Positions 1 to 5,027 of a stretch of DNA of 5,953 nucleotides are shown here, one piece after another. Made by a program: the position numbers and the translations under genes. This DNA comes from Pseudonocardiaceae bacterium (GTDB lineage: Bacteria > Actinomycetota > Actinomycetes > Mycobacteriales > Pseudonocardiaceae): assembly GCA_025937115.1 (NCBI GenBank), contig JAICSB010000221.1:1-5953 (forward strand), written 5' to 3'. Within the stretch, counting starts at the first letter, position 1, and each line of letters begins with the position of its first letter. Below the pieces are notes generated by a model. The model was not told the DNA's origin, did no database searches, and saw only the letters and a program-made list of their open reading frames with translations.

Positions 1-104
1 ACCGGGTCGTTCCAGACGATCGACAGCCAAGGCCGGTCCTGCGACTCGACCTCGTTCACCGCTGGGTCGACCTGGGTCTGTTCCAGTTCGACGGGTGTGG
101 TCAT
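1..104 (-). CDS. clpS: ATP-dependent Clp protease adaptor ClpS, N-terminal fragment
   Basis: ClpS binds proteins bearing N-terminal degrons and delivers them to the Clp unfoldase (ClpA in proteobacteria, ClpC1 in actinobacteria) for degradation in the cytoplasm. Only the first 34 codons are in the window; the gene runs off the left edge. Reading from the ATG at 104, the protein starts MTTPVELEQTQ and continues through an acidic, probably flexible N-terminal tail to RPWLSIVWNDP. That last stretch matches the first beta strand of the ClpS core, whose actinobacterial form is PW-x-x-IVW-[DN]-DPV. The later part of the fold, including the substrate pocket, lies outside the window, so its integrity cannot be judged. 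A weak purine-rich stretch (GGTGGGAA on the minus strand) lies about 10 bases before the start. Divergence from pncB across 41 bp matches the order I recall for mycobacteria and supports the call. Confidence 0.88.
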   Translation of the reverse strand, partial: MTTPVELEQTQVDPAVNEVESQDRPWLSIVWNDP

Positions 105-133
105 AGCACCAATGTTCCCACCAACGCTGGTCA

Positions 134-139
134 TAAGCT
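134..139 (+). promoter_or_regulatory. Candidate -10 element for a leaderless pncB transcript
   Basis: TAAGCT fits the actinobacterial -10 pattern TANNNT. Six bases separate it from the A of the pncB ATG at 146, so transcription would begin at or beside the start codon. No Shine-Dalgarno sequence precedes that ATG, which agrees with leaderless translation, common in mycobacteria and relatives. No good -35 hexamer is visible; the matching position (about 111-116) reads AATGTT. The element lies in the 41-bp gap shared with the divergent clpS, so the two promoters must overlap. Confidence 0.42.
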
Positions 140-145
140 CATCAG

Positions 146-1429
146 ATGCCCCGGTATACGCCGAACAGCACCGCGCTGCTCACCGACCAGTACGAGTTGA
201 CGATGCTCGCCAGTGCGCTGGCGGACGGATCAGCTTCGCGGCGCTGCACGTTCGAGGTCTTCACGCGGGGGTTGCGGGGCCGCAGATACGGAATCGTCGC
301 CGGTATCCCCCGGCTGCTCGATGCGGTGGCTCGGTTCCAGTTCGGCGATGAGCAACTGGCGTTCCTGCACCGGATGCTTGACGCCCGCACCCTGGACTGG
401 CTAGCCAGCTACCGGTTCCGCGGCGACATCGACGGCTACCCCGAAGGCGAGCTGTATTTCCCCGGCTCCCCGGTGCTGACGGTGACCGGCAGCTTCGCCG
501 AGGCGGTGATGCTGGAGACGCTGGTGCTCTCGGTGCTCAATCACGACAGCGCGGTGGCCTCCGCGGCGGCCAGGATGGCCAGCGCCGCCGGGCAGCGCCC
601 GTTGGTGGAGATGGGGGGCCGGCGCACCCACGAGGAGGCCGCCGTGGCCGCCGCCCGTGCGGCCTACCTGGGCGGTTTCAGCGCGACGTCCAACCTCGCC
701 GCTGGGCAGCGCTACGGCATACCAACCACCGGCACCGCGGCGCACGCCTTCAGCATGCTGCATGACAGCGAAGCGGACGCGTTCACCGCGCAGGTGGGGG
801 CGCTGGGCACGGACACCACCTTGCTGGTCGACACCTACGACATCACCGATGGCATCGCTACCGCGATCGACGTCGCCGGTCCGGGGCTACAAGCGATCCG
901 GATCGATTCCGGGGATCTCGGGGAGCTGGCCCGGCAGGCTCGCGAGCAACTCGACCGGCTGGGCGCGCCGAATGTGCAGATCGTCGTCTCCGGCGATCTC
1001 GACGAGTACTCGATCGCGGCGTTGCGCGCCGAACCTGTGGACTCCTACGGGGTGGGCACGTCAGTCGTGACCGGTTCGGGCCTGCCGACCGCGGGGATGG
1101 TCTACAAGCTGGTCGAGGTGGACGGGCAGCCGGTGGCCAAGCGCAGCACAGCCAAAGTCTCCCGGGGCGGAGCGAAAAGCGCGCTGCGCCGGTACAAGCC
1201 CAGCGGTACCGCGATCGAGGAAGTGGTGTTCCGGCAGGGAAAGCAACCAGAGCTGGAAGCACACGACCGGGTGCTGCCGATGCCGTTGCTGCGCGAAGGG
1301 CAGCCGGTGGGCTCGCCGCCCACCGTCCAGGATGGCCGCGAACGCGTCACCGCGGCCTTGACCAGTCTGCCCTGGGACGGCCTGCGCCTGTCCGCCGGAG
1401 AGCCGGCCCTTCCGACCGTCTTCCTCTGA
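146..1429 (+). CDS. pncB: Nicotinate phosphoribosyltransferase (PncB family)
   Basis: This cytoplasmic enzyme joins nicotinate and PRPP to give nicotinate mononucleotide, with ATP hydrolysis, the entry step of Preiss-Handler NAD salvage. The 427-residue protein is close to the family's usual length (M. tuberculosis PncB1 is about 448). Family signatures run in order: LLTDQYELTM (11-20), FRGDIDGYPEGELYFPGSPV (91-110), NHDSAVASAAARM (132-144), EMGGRRTHE (155-163), GTAAHAF (196-202), LLVDTYD (226-232), IRIDSGDL (251-258), VSGDLDE (281-287) and SYGVGTS (300-306). His200 in GTAAHAF is the best candidate for the phosphorylated catalytic histidine. The residues before TDQYELTM are few, so the ATG at 146 gives a short but sensible N-terminus; a -10 element directly before it supports that start. 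The gene is divergent from clpS and convergent with the MOSC gene, only 6 bp away, leaving no room for a terminator outside coding sequence. Whether it matches mycobacterial PncB1 or PncB2 would need a tree; the clpS/dinG context favours PncB1. Confidence 0.95.
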   Translation: MPRYTPNSTALLTDQYELTMLASALADGSASRRCTFEVFTRGLRGRRYGIVAGIPRLLDAVARFQFGDEQLAFLHRMLDARTLDWLASYRFRGDIDGYPEGELYFPGSPVLTVTGSFAEAVMLETLVLSVLNHDSAVASAAARMASAAGQRPLVEMGGRRTHEEAAVAAARAAYLGGFSATSNLAAGQRYGIPTTGTAAHAFSMLHDSEADAFTAQVGALGTDTTLLVDTYDITDGIATAIDVAGPGLQAIRIDSGDLGELARQAREQLDRLGAPNVQIVVSGDLDEYSIAALRAEPVDSYGVGTSVVTGSGLPTAGMVYKLVEVDGQPVAKRSTAKVSRGGAKSALRRYKPSGTAIEEVVFRQGKQPELEAHDRVLPMPLLREGQPVGSPPTVQDGRERVTAALTSLPWDGLRLSAGEPALPTVFL

Positions 1430-1435
1430 ACCTGC

Positions 1436-2140
1436 TCAGTCGGCTGCGGTTACCCGATAGGGCTTCCCGGTGATCCATCCTCCGCCCGGAGGGGGGTCGG
1501 CATCGAGATCGACGACTTCGGCTCGCTGCCCGACCCGGATCCGGCCGCCGCGGACGACCCAGCAATTGAGGGCCATCGTTCCGTCGAACTGGCGGTGGAT
1601 TCTGCGCAGGACGTCCAGGTCCTGCTCGCCGGTGTCGGGGTCGATCGTGGTCATGATGCAGCGACCGCGGACCGACTGCACGCCGATCAGTGTCTCGCCG
1701 ATCCGCAGCGCCTGGCCGGGCCAGGAACGCTCGGCCAGACCGGGCACGCCGCCCAGCACGATGTTGGGCCGGAGCCGCCGACCGTCCACGCCGAGCGCCT
1801 TGATGGCACCGTCGGTGGCGACGAGCAACGGGAGCACGTCGAACCGCTCGGGTCCGTCGTAACCGGCCATCCGGGCCCCCGCACCCGCCGCTTCCCGGAC
1901 GGCCGCCGCGGTCGCCGGGTCGTTCCAGGGGCGACCGTTGACCAGCGGCTCACCGGCCGAGCCAAGGGTGCCCGCCAGCCCGAGCAGGCGGGGTCGGGTG
2001 CGTGCGGTGAGCACGCCGCGGGGTCCGTAGACGTGCGCAAGGCGGTCGCCGGTGACACCGTCGTCAGTGAGCACGGCGTCGTCGAGCCGCTCTCCCCGCA
2101 TCGACTTGACGGGGTAGCGCCACAGTTCGGTGACCCGCAT
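1436..2140 (-). CDS. Stand-alone MOSC domain protein (YcbX/mARC-like molybdenum cofactor protein)
   Basis: MOSC domains bind the molybdenum cofactor through a conserved cysteine; characterised members (mARC, YcbX, YiiM) reduce N-hydroxylated compounds. This 234-residue protein has an N-terminal MOSC_N-like barrel beginning RVTELWRYPVKSMRGE, with YPVKSM at 9-14 and a GDR motif at 31-33. A MOSC core follows, with RRLRPNIVLGG (121-131) and RGRCIMTTIDPDTGE (158-172). Cys161 is the expected molybdenum ligand, and the R-C-x-M-T-T-I-D-P context is typical of the mARC/YcbX branch. Unlike E. coli YcbX there is no C-terminal 2Fe-2S ferredoxin domain; the protein ends soon after the MOSC core, so electrons must come from a partner not in this window. 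No signal peptide or membrane segment is seen, so it is probably cytoplasmic. The ATG at 2140 has a good Shine-Dalgarno sequence. It is divergent from the CGNR regulator, which may control it. The substrate is unknown. Confidence 0.88.
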   Translation of the reverse strand: MRVTELWRYPVKSMRGERLDDAVLTDDGVTGDRLAHVYGPRGVLTARTRPRLLGLAGTLGSAGEPLVNGRPWNDPATAAAVREAAGAGARMAGYDGPERFDVLPLLVATDGAIKALGVDGRRLRPNIVLGGVPGLAERSWPGQALRIGETLIGVQSVRGRCIMTTIDPDTGEQDLDVLRRIHRQFDGTMALNCWVVRGGRIRVGQRAEVVDLDADPPPGGGWITGKPYRVTAAD

Positions 2141-2150
2141 CAGCTGCTCG

Positions 2151-2156
2151 CTCCTC
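2151..2156 (-). promoter_or_regulatory. Ribosome binding site of the MOSC gene
   Basis: GAGGAG on the minus strand lies 10 bases before the ATG at 2140. It is the only strong Shine-Dalgarno match before any start codon in the window, and it fixes the MOSC start. Confidence 0.6.
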
Positions 2157-2165
2157 TGCCCCAGC

Positions 2166-2199
2166 CTGTGGACCTAACGTTTGAAGTCGCTTTCCACAG
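2166..2199. repeat. Inverted repeat CTGTGGA-N20-TCCACAG in the MOSC/CGNR gap
   Basis: Perfect 7-bp arms lie at 2166-2172 and 2193-2199. A second inverted pair, CTAAC (2174-2178) and GTTAG (2199-2203), is interleaved with them, so the words TGTGGA and CTAAC each occur once on each strand. The element falls in the probable 5' leader of the MOSC transcript and upstream of the CGNR promoter. It could be a second operator or an mRNA structure. Arms this short could also be chance. Confidence 0.3.
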
Positions 2200-2203
2200 T
2201 TAG

Positions 2204-2232
2204 ATGATGGCACGCATACCTTATGGTTACAA
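2204..2232 (-). promoter_or_regulatory. Candidate promoter for the MOSC gene
   Basis: On the minus strand, a -35-like TTGTAA (plus-strand 2227-2232) is followed after 17 bases by a -10-like CATCAT (2204-2209). Each matches its sigma-70-type consensus at 4 of 6 positions. Transcription would start near 2197, giving a leader of roughly 57 bases that includes the Shine-Dalgarno site. The -35 overlaps the left arm and loop of the 2220-2249 inverted repeat, so a protein bound there would be expected to block this promoter. This is inferred from spacing and consensus only. Confidence 0.28.
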
Positions 2233-2249
2233 CAGTGAACTACCATAAG
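2220..2249. promoter_or_regulatory. Perfect 8-bp inverted repeat, probable operator of the MOSC/CGNR pair
   Basis: CTTATGGT (2220-2227) and ACCATAAG (2242-2249) are perfect inverted arms 14 bp apart. Their centres are 22 bp apart, about two helical turns, as expected for a dimer bound to one face of DNA. The site ends 4 bp before the ATG of the CGNR regulator and is AT-rich compared with its surroundings. Each arm contains TATGGT, which also fits TANNNT: the left copy (2222-2227) is well placed as the CGNR -10 element, with transcription starting near 2234. It also overlaps the candidate MOSC -35. The simplest reading is an operator through which the CGNR protein controls itself and the MOSC gene. 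That the CGNR protein binds here is inference. Confidence 0.5.
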
Positions 2250-2253
2250 AAAA

Positions 2254-2847
2254 ATGAGTGCTGATCAGACCGACGGGGCTCCGGGGGGTGGCTCGCCGCT
2301 GCTCGGTGAGCCGCTGGCGATCGAGTTCGCCAACACCCACTACGCGGTGCGCGGCGCGGTTCGCGAGGGCATCGGCACGCCCGCTCACCTCGTGGCCTGG
2401 TTGCTCGAGCACTCCGCGGTACCCGGCCCCCGGCTACCTGTCGGTGCGGCCGAGGTGGAGACATTCCGGACGTTGCGGGGGGCCATCCGCAGTCTGTGTC
2501 AAGCCTGCGTGGACGTGCGGCCGAGCGAGGACAAGGACGTCGAGGTGCTCAACGCCGCCGCGGCCAGGGCTCCACGGTGGCCGCAGCTGCACTCCGTCGG
2601 TGGGGCCTACGCGGTGTCGGAGCACACCCGAGCCGAGGGCGCCGACGCCGCCCTCGCGGCGATCGCCCGCGACGCGATGGCGATTCTCTGCGGCTCATTG
2701 CGCACCCAGATCCGGGCTTGCCAGGGGCCAGGCTGCGTGCTGTTCTTCGTCAAGGACCACCCCCGAAGGCAGTGGTGCTCGGCCGGCTGCGGCAATCGGG
2801 CCCGTGCTGCGCGCCACTACCGGCGGCACCGCGCCCCGGCCCCCTAG
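2254..2847 (+). CDS. ABATE / CGNR zinc-finger transcriptional regulator
   Basis: This 197-residue protein has the two-part build of the ABATE (PF07336) plus zf-CGNR (PF11706) family, common in actinobacteria and regarded as putative stress-responsive DNA-binding regulators. The N-terminal part (about 15-150) is the helical ABATE region, beginning LLGEPLAIEFANTHY and including LRGAIRSLCQACVDV (74-88). The C-terminal part (156-195) is the CGNR zinc finger: Cys156, Cys161, Cys175 and Cys179 form C-x4-C-x13-C-x3-C, and CGNR is at 179-182 within QWCSAGCGNRARAARHYRRHR. The basic tail is likely the DNA-contacting part. A further pair, Cys82 and Cys85 (C-x2-C), lies in the ABATE region. The ATG at 2254 gives the expected N-terminus, although only a weak A-rich stretch, not a true Shine-Dalgarno, precedes it. 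The gene is divergent from the MOSC gene, and the inverted repeat directly before its start suggests autoregulation. The signal sensed is unknown. Confidence 0.88.
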   Translation: MSADQTDGAPGGGSPLLGEPLAIEFANTHYAVRGAVREGIGTPAHLVAWLLEHSAVPGPRLPVGAAEVETFRTLRGAIRSLCQACVDVRPSEDKDVEVLNAAAARAPRWPQLHSVGGAYAVSEHTRAEGADAALAAIARDAMAILCGSLRTQIRACQGPGCVLFFVKDHPRRQWCSAGCGNRARAARHYRRHRAPAP

Positions 2848-2894
2848 ACCGGTGGCTCAGTCCAAGACTCGACGATGACCGTGCCTGCGCCTGG

Positions 2895-2907
2895 CAGGGT
2901 CACCCTG
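2895..2907. repeat. Short inverted repeat CAGGGT-C-ACCCTG upstream of dinG
   Basis: Perfect 6-bp arms around one central base end 5 bp before the candidate dinG -10 element, between where the -35 and -10 would be. It could be a small operator. As RNA it could form only a 5-bp stem with a 3-base loop, so a terminator role for the CGNR gene is unlikely. It does not resemble a mycobacterial LexA box. Chance occurrence is possible at this length. Confidence 0.25.
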
Positions 2908-2912
2908 GCCGG

Positions 2913-2918
2913 TAGCGT
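2913..2918 (+). promoter_or_regulatory. Candidate -10 element for dinG
   Basis: TAGCGT, preceded by GG, fits the TANNNT -10 pattern and lies 8 bases before the GTG start at 2927. No Shine-Dalgarno sequence is present in the intervening CTGCTGCT. A leaderless or near-leaderless dinG mRNA is therefore plausible. No clear -35 is visible. Confidence 0.32.
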
Positions 2919-2926
2919 CTGCTGCT

Positions 2927-4981
2927 GTGCCCGCCCCCGCCACCACAGTGCCTGAGGTCGGGGCGCTGCTCAGCGCGGCGGTGCACGCGGTGGGTGGAAC
3001 CGACCGGCCGGGTCAGACTCTGATGGCCGAGGCGGTGGACCGGGCGATCCGTACCGGCGAGCACCTCGCGGTGCAGGCCGGTACCGGTACCGGCAAGTCG
3101 CTCGCCTACCTGGTGCCGGCGATCCGGCACGCCGTCGCCGCGAGCACCACCGTGGTGGTCTCCACCGCGACCATCGCGCTGCAGCGCCAGCTCATCGACC
3201 GCGACCTGCCCCGGCTGGCCGCTGCGCTGGAGCCGCTGCTCGGCAGCGCACCGACCTTCGCCATCCTCAAGGGACGGCGCAACTACCTGTGCCTGCACCG
3301 GCTGAACACTGGGCCGCTCGACGAGGGAGAGGACCTGTTCGACGCGGCAGCGGCGGCGTCGCCGACGTCGATGTTGGGCCGCCAGATCGTCCGGCTGCAC
3401 GAATGGTCCTCCGCTACCAGTACCGGAGACCGCGACGAGCTGGTGCCCGGCGTGACCGACCGGGCCTGGCGGCAGGTGTCGGTCAGCGCCCGGGAGTGCC
3501 TGGGCCTGTCCCGCTGCCCCGTCGGCATGGACTGTTTCGCCGAGCAGGCCCGGGCCCGGGCCGGACGCGCCGAGGTGGTGGTCACCAATCATGCGTTGCT
3601 CGCGATCGACGCGATGGGTGATCACCAGGTACTGCCCGACCATGATGTCGTGGTCATCGATGAGGCGCACGATCTGGTCGACCGGGTCACCAACGCGGCC
3701 ACCGAGGAGCTCACCGGGTCGATGGTCGAGACCGCGGCGCGCCGGTGCGGGCGCCTGGTCGATCAGCAGGTCGCCGATGAGTTGGCCGCTGCCGGTGACG
3801 GGCTGGCGTTGCTGCTCGGCGATGCTGGGGCGCAGCGTTGGGACACCCTCGGCGCCGGGATGGCTGGCGGCCTCACCGCGGTGCGCGATGCGGCGCACCA
3901 CTGCATCACCGCGCTGGGGACCGAGCGGCGGGAGGACCCCGACGCCGCCGCCCGTCGCCGGCTCGCGCTGACCGCACTGGAGCAGGTGCACTCGGCGGCA
4001 GCTCGGGTGCTGGTCGCCTTCCCCGACAGTGAGTCCGACCGGCGAGATGTGGTCTGGTTGGCGGAGGAATCGGTGCGCGGGCGGGTGCTACGGGTGGCGC
4101 CGCTGGGCGTTGCCGGTTTACTGCAGCAACGGCTGTTCGCTAAGCGAACGGTGGTACTCACCTCGGCCACCCTGACCCTGGGCGGGACCTTCGACGCGCT
4201 CGCCTCCCAGTGGGGCCTGCCCCGGCAGCGACCGTCTGGCGGATCCTCTCCGGCGCCTGCCGCCTCCGCTGGAACAGCCACCGAGCGGCGGCCGCCGGCC
4301 GACGACGCCACCCCTGCCTGGACAGGTTTCGATGCGGGCTCGCCGTTCGAGCACCGCCGCGCCGGGATCCTCTACACCGCCGCCCATCTGCCCCCACCCG
4401 GCCGCGACGGGTTGACACCGGCCTACCTCGACGAGCTCGTCGCGCTGGTCACTGCAGCGGGTGGCCGCACGTTGGGCCTGTTCTCCTCAATGCGGGCCGC
4501 CAAGCAGGCCGCCGAGGCCCTGCGGGCGCAGCTGGACTTCCCCATCCTGTGCCAGGGCGACGACGCGACCGGCCTGCTGGTGCAGCAGTTCGCGCGAGAT
4601 GAACCGACCTGCCTGTTCGGCACCCTGTCGTTGTGGCAAGGCGTCGACGTCCCCGGCCGGTCGCTGTCTCTGGTGGTGGTCGACCGCATCCCGTTTCCCC
4701 GCCCGGACGACCCGTTGAGCTCAGCCCGACAACGCGCGGTGGCCGCCCGCGGTGGCAACGGCTTCCTGACGGTGGCGGCGACGCACGCCGCGCTACTACT
4801 CGCCCAAGGCACCGGCCGGCTGTTGCGCTCCACCGAGGACCGCGGCGTGGTGGCCATCCTGGATCCCAGACTGGCAACCGCCCGCTACGCCGCATTCCTG
4901 CGCGCCTCCCTCCCTCCGTTCTGGCCCACCACCGACCCCGCCGTAGCCCGAGCCGCCCTCACCCGTCTCGTCAGCACGTAA
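2927..4981 (+). CDS. dinG: ATP-dependent DNA helicase DinG (XPD-like, iron-sulfur cluster)
   Basis: DinG is a superfamily 2, 5'-to-3' DNA helicase related to eukaryotic XPD; it resolves structured DNA such as R-loops, forks and, for the M. tuberculosis protein, G-quadruplexes. The 684-residue protein has Walker A AGTGTGKS (51-58) and the DEAH box in VVIDEAHDL (242-250). Four cysteines sit as expected for a 4Fe-4S cluster: Cys122 (NYLCL), Cys191, Cys197 and Cys203 (ECLGLSRCPVGMDCF). Motif III-like LTSATLTLGG is at 411-420, GTLSLWQGVDVPG at 565-577, and motif VI QGTGRLLR at 627-634. No exonuclease domain is fused. The GTG start aligns the N-terminus (VPEVGALLSAAVHAVGGTDRPGQ) with mycobacterial DinG, and no in-frame start lies just upstream. 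Residues about 431-464 form a Pro/Ala/Ser/Gly-rich stretch where mycobacterial DinG, as I recall it, has only a short linker. No SOS box is seen upstream. It is followed at 46 bp by a cupin gene on the same strand. Confidence 0.95.
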   Translation: MPAPATTVPEVGALLSAAVHAVGGTDRPGQTLMAEAVDRAIRTGEHLAVQAGTGTGKSLAYLVPAIRHAVAASTTVVVSTATIALQRQLIDRDLPRLAAALEPLLGSAPTFAILKGRRNYLCLHRLNTGPLDEGEDLFDAAAAASPTSMLGRQIVRLHEWSSATSTGDRDELVPGVTDRAWRQVSVSARECLGLSRCPVGMDCFAEQARARAGRAEVVVTNHALLAIDAMGDHQVLPDHDVVVIDEAHDLVDRVTNAATEELTGSMVETAARRCGRLVDQQVADELAAAGDGLALLLGDAGAQRWDTLGAGMAGGLTAVRDAAHHCITALGTERREDPDAAARRRLALTALEQVHSAAARVLVAFPDSESDRRDVVWLAEESVRGRVLRVAPLGVAGLLQQRLFAKRTVVLTSATLTLGGTFDALASQWGLPRQRPSGGSSPAPAASAGTATERRPPADDATPAWTGFDAGSPFEHRRAGILYTAAHLPPPGRDGLTPAYLDELVALVTAAGGRTLGLFSSMRAAKQAAEALRAQLDFPILCQGDDATGLLVQQFARDEPTCLFGTLSLWQGVDVPGRSLSLVVVDRIPFPRPDDPLSSARQRAVAARGGNGFLTVAATHAALLLAQGTGRLLRSTEDRGVVAILDPRLATARYAAFLRASLPPFWPTTDPAVARAALTRLVST

Positions 4982-4997
4982 CACCCGACGCTGGTAT

Positions 4998-5019
4998 CGC
5001 CATTCGAAGCCGAATGGCG
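4998..5019 (+). terminator. Perfect 9-bp-stem hairpin between dinG and the cupin gene
   Basis: Arms CGCCATTCG (4998-5006) and CGAATGGCG (5011-5019) pair perfectly around an AAGC loop. The stem starts 16 bases after the dinG stop codon and ends 8 bases before the cupin ATG. No T-run follows, so it is not a classical intrinsic terminator, although U-less hairpins are often proposed as terminators in actinobacteria. Because it occupies the place where a cupin Shine-Dalgarno sequence should be, it could instead control cupin translation, or act at the DNA level as an operator. The structure is clear; its role is not. Confidence 0.5.
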
Positions 5020-5027
5020 CTCGCCGT

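Noticed and set aside
401..763. Minus-strand open frame inside pncB
   Set aside because: Rich in G, A, H and R with no recognisable domain; explained by the pncB coding frame.
1479..1492. Inverted repeat CCTCCG-CC-CGGAGG just past the pncB end, as a possible terminator
   Set aside because: It lies inside the MOSC coding region (proline/glycine codons near its C-terminus), has a short stem and no T-run.
1595..2203. Plus-strand open frame of 202 codons opposite the MOSC gene
   Set aside because: Antisense shadow in GC-rich DNA. The MOSC frame has clear family motifs and a Shine-Dalgarno sequence, while this frame has neither.
2261..2268. 8-bp palindrome CTGATCAG in the first codons of the CGNR gene
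   Set aside because: Too short to stand out and within coding sequence. The adjacent 2220-2249 repeat is the better operator candidate.
2848..2926. LexA (SOS) box upstream of dinG
   Set aside because: No sequence resembling the mycobacterial TCGAAC-N4-GTTCGA box is present in the gap, so damage-inducible control by LexA is not supported here.
3078..3093. 16-bp palindrome CCGGTACCGGTACCGG
   Set aside because: It is the codon repeat for the G-T-G-T-G of the DinG Walker A motif, so coding constraint explains it.
2900..3991. Minus-strand open frame of 363 codons opposite dinG
   Set aside because: It is the antisense shadow of a well-conserved helicase gene. Its translation is low-complexity (rich in R, G, H, Q), matches no family and follows the codon periodicity of dinG.
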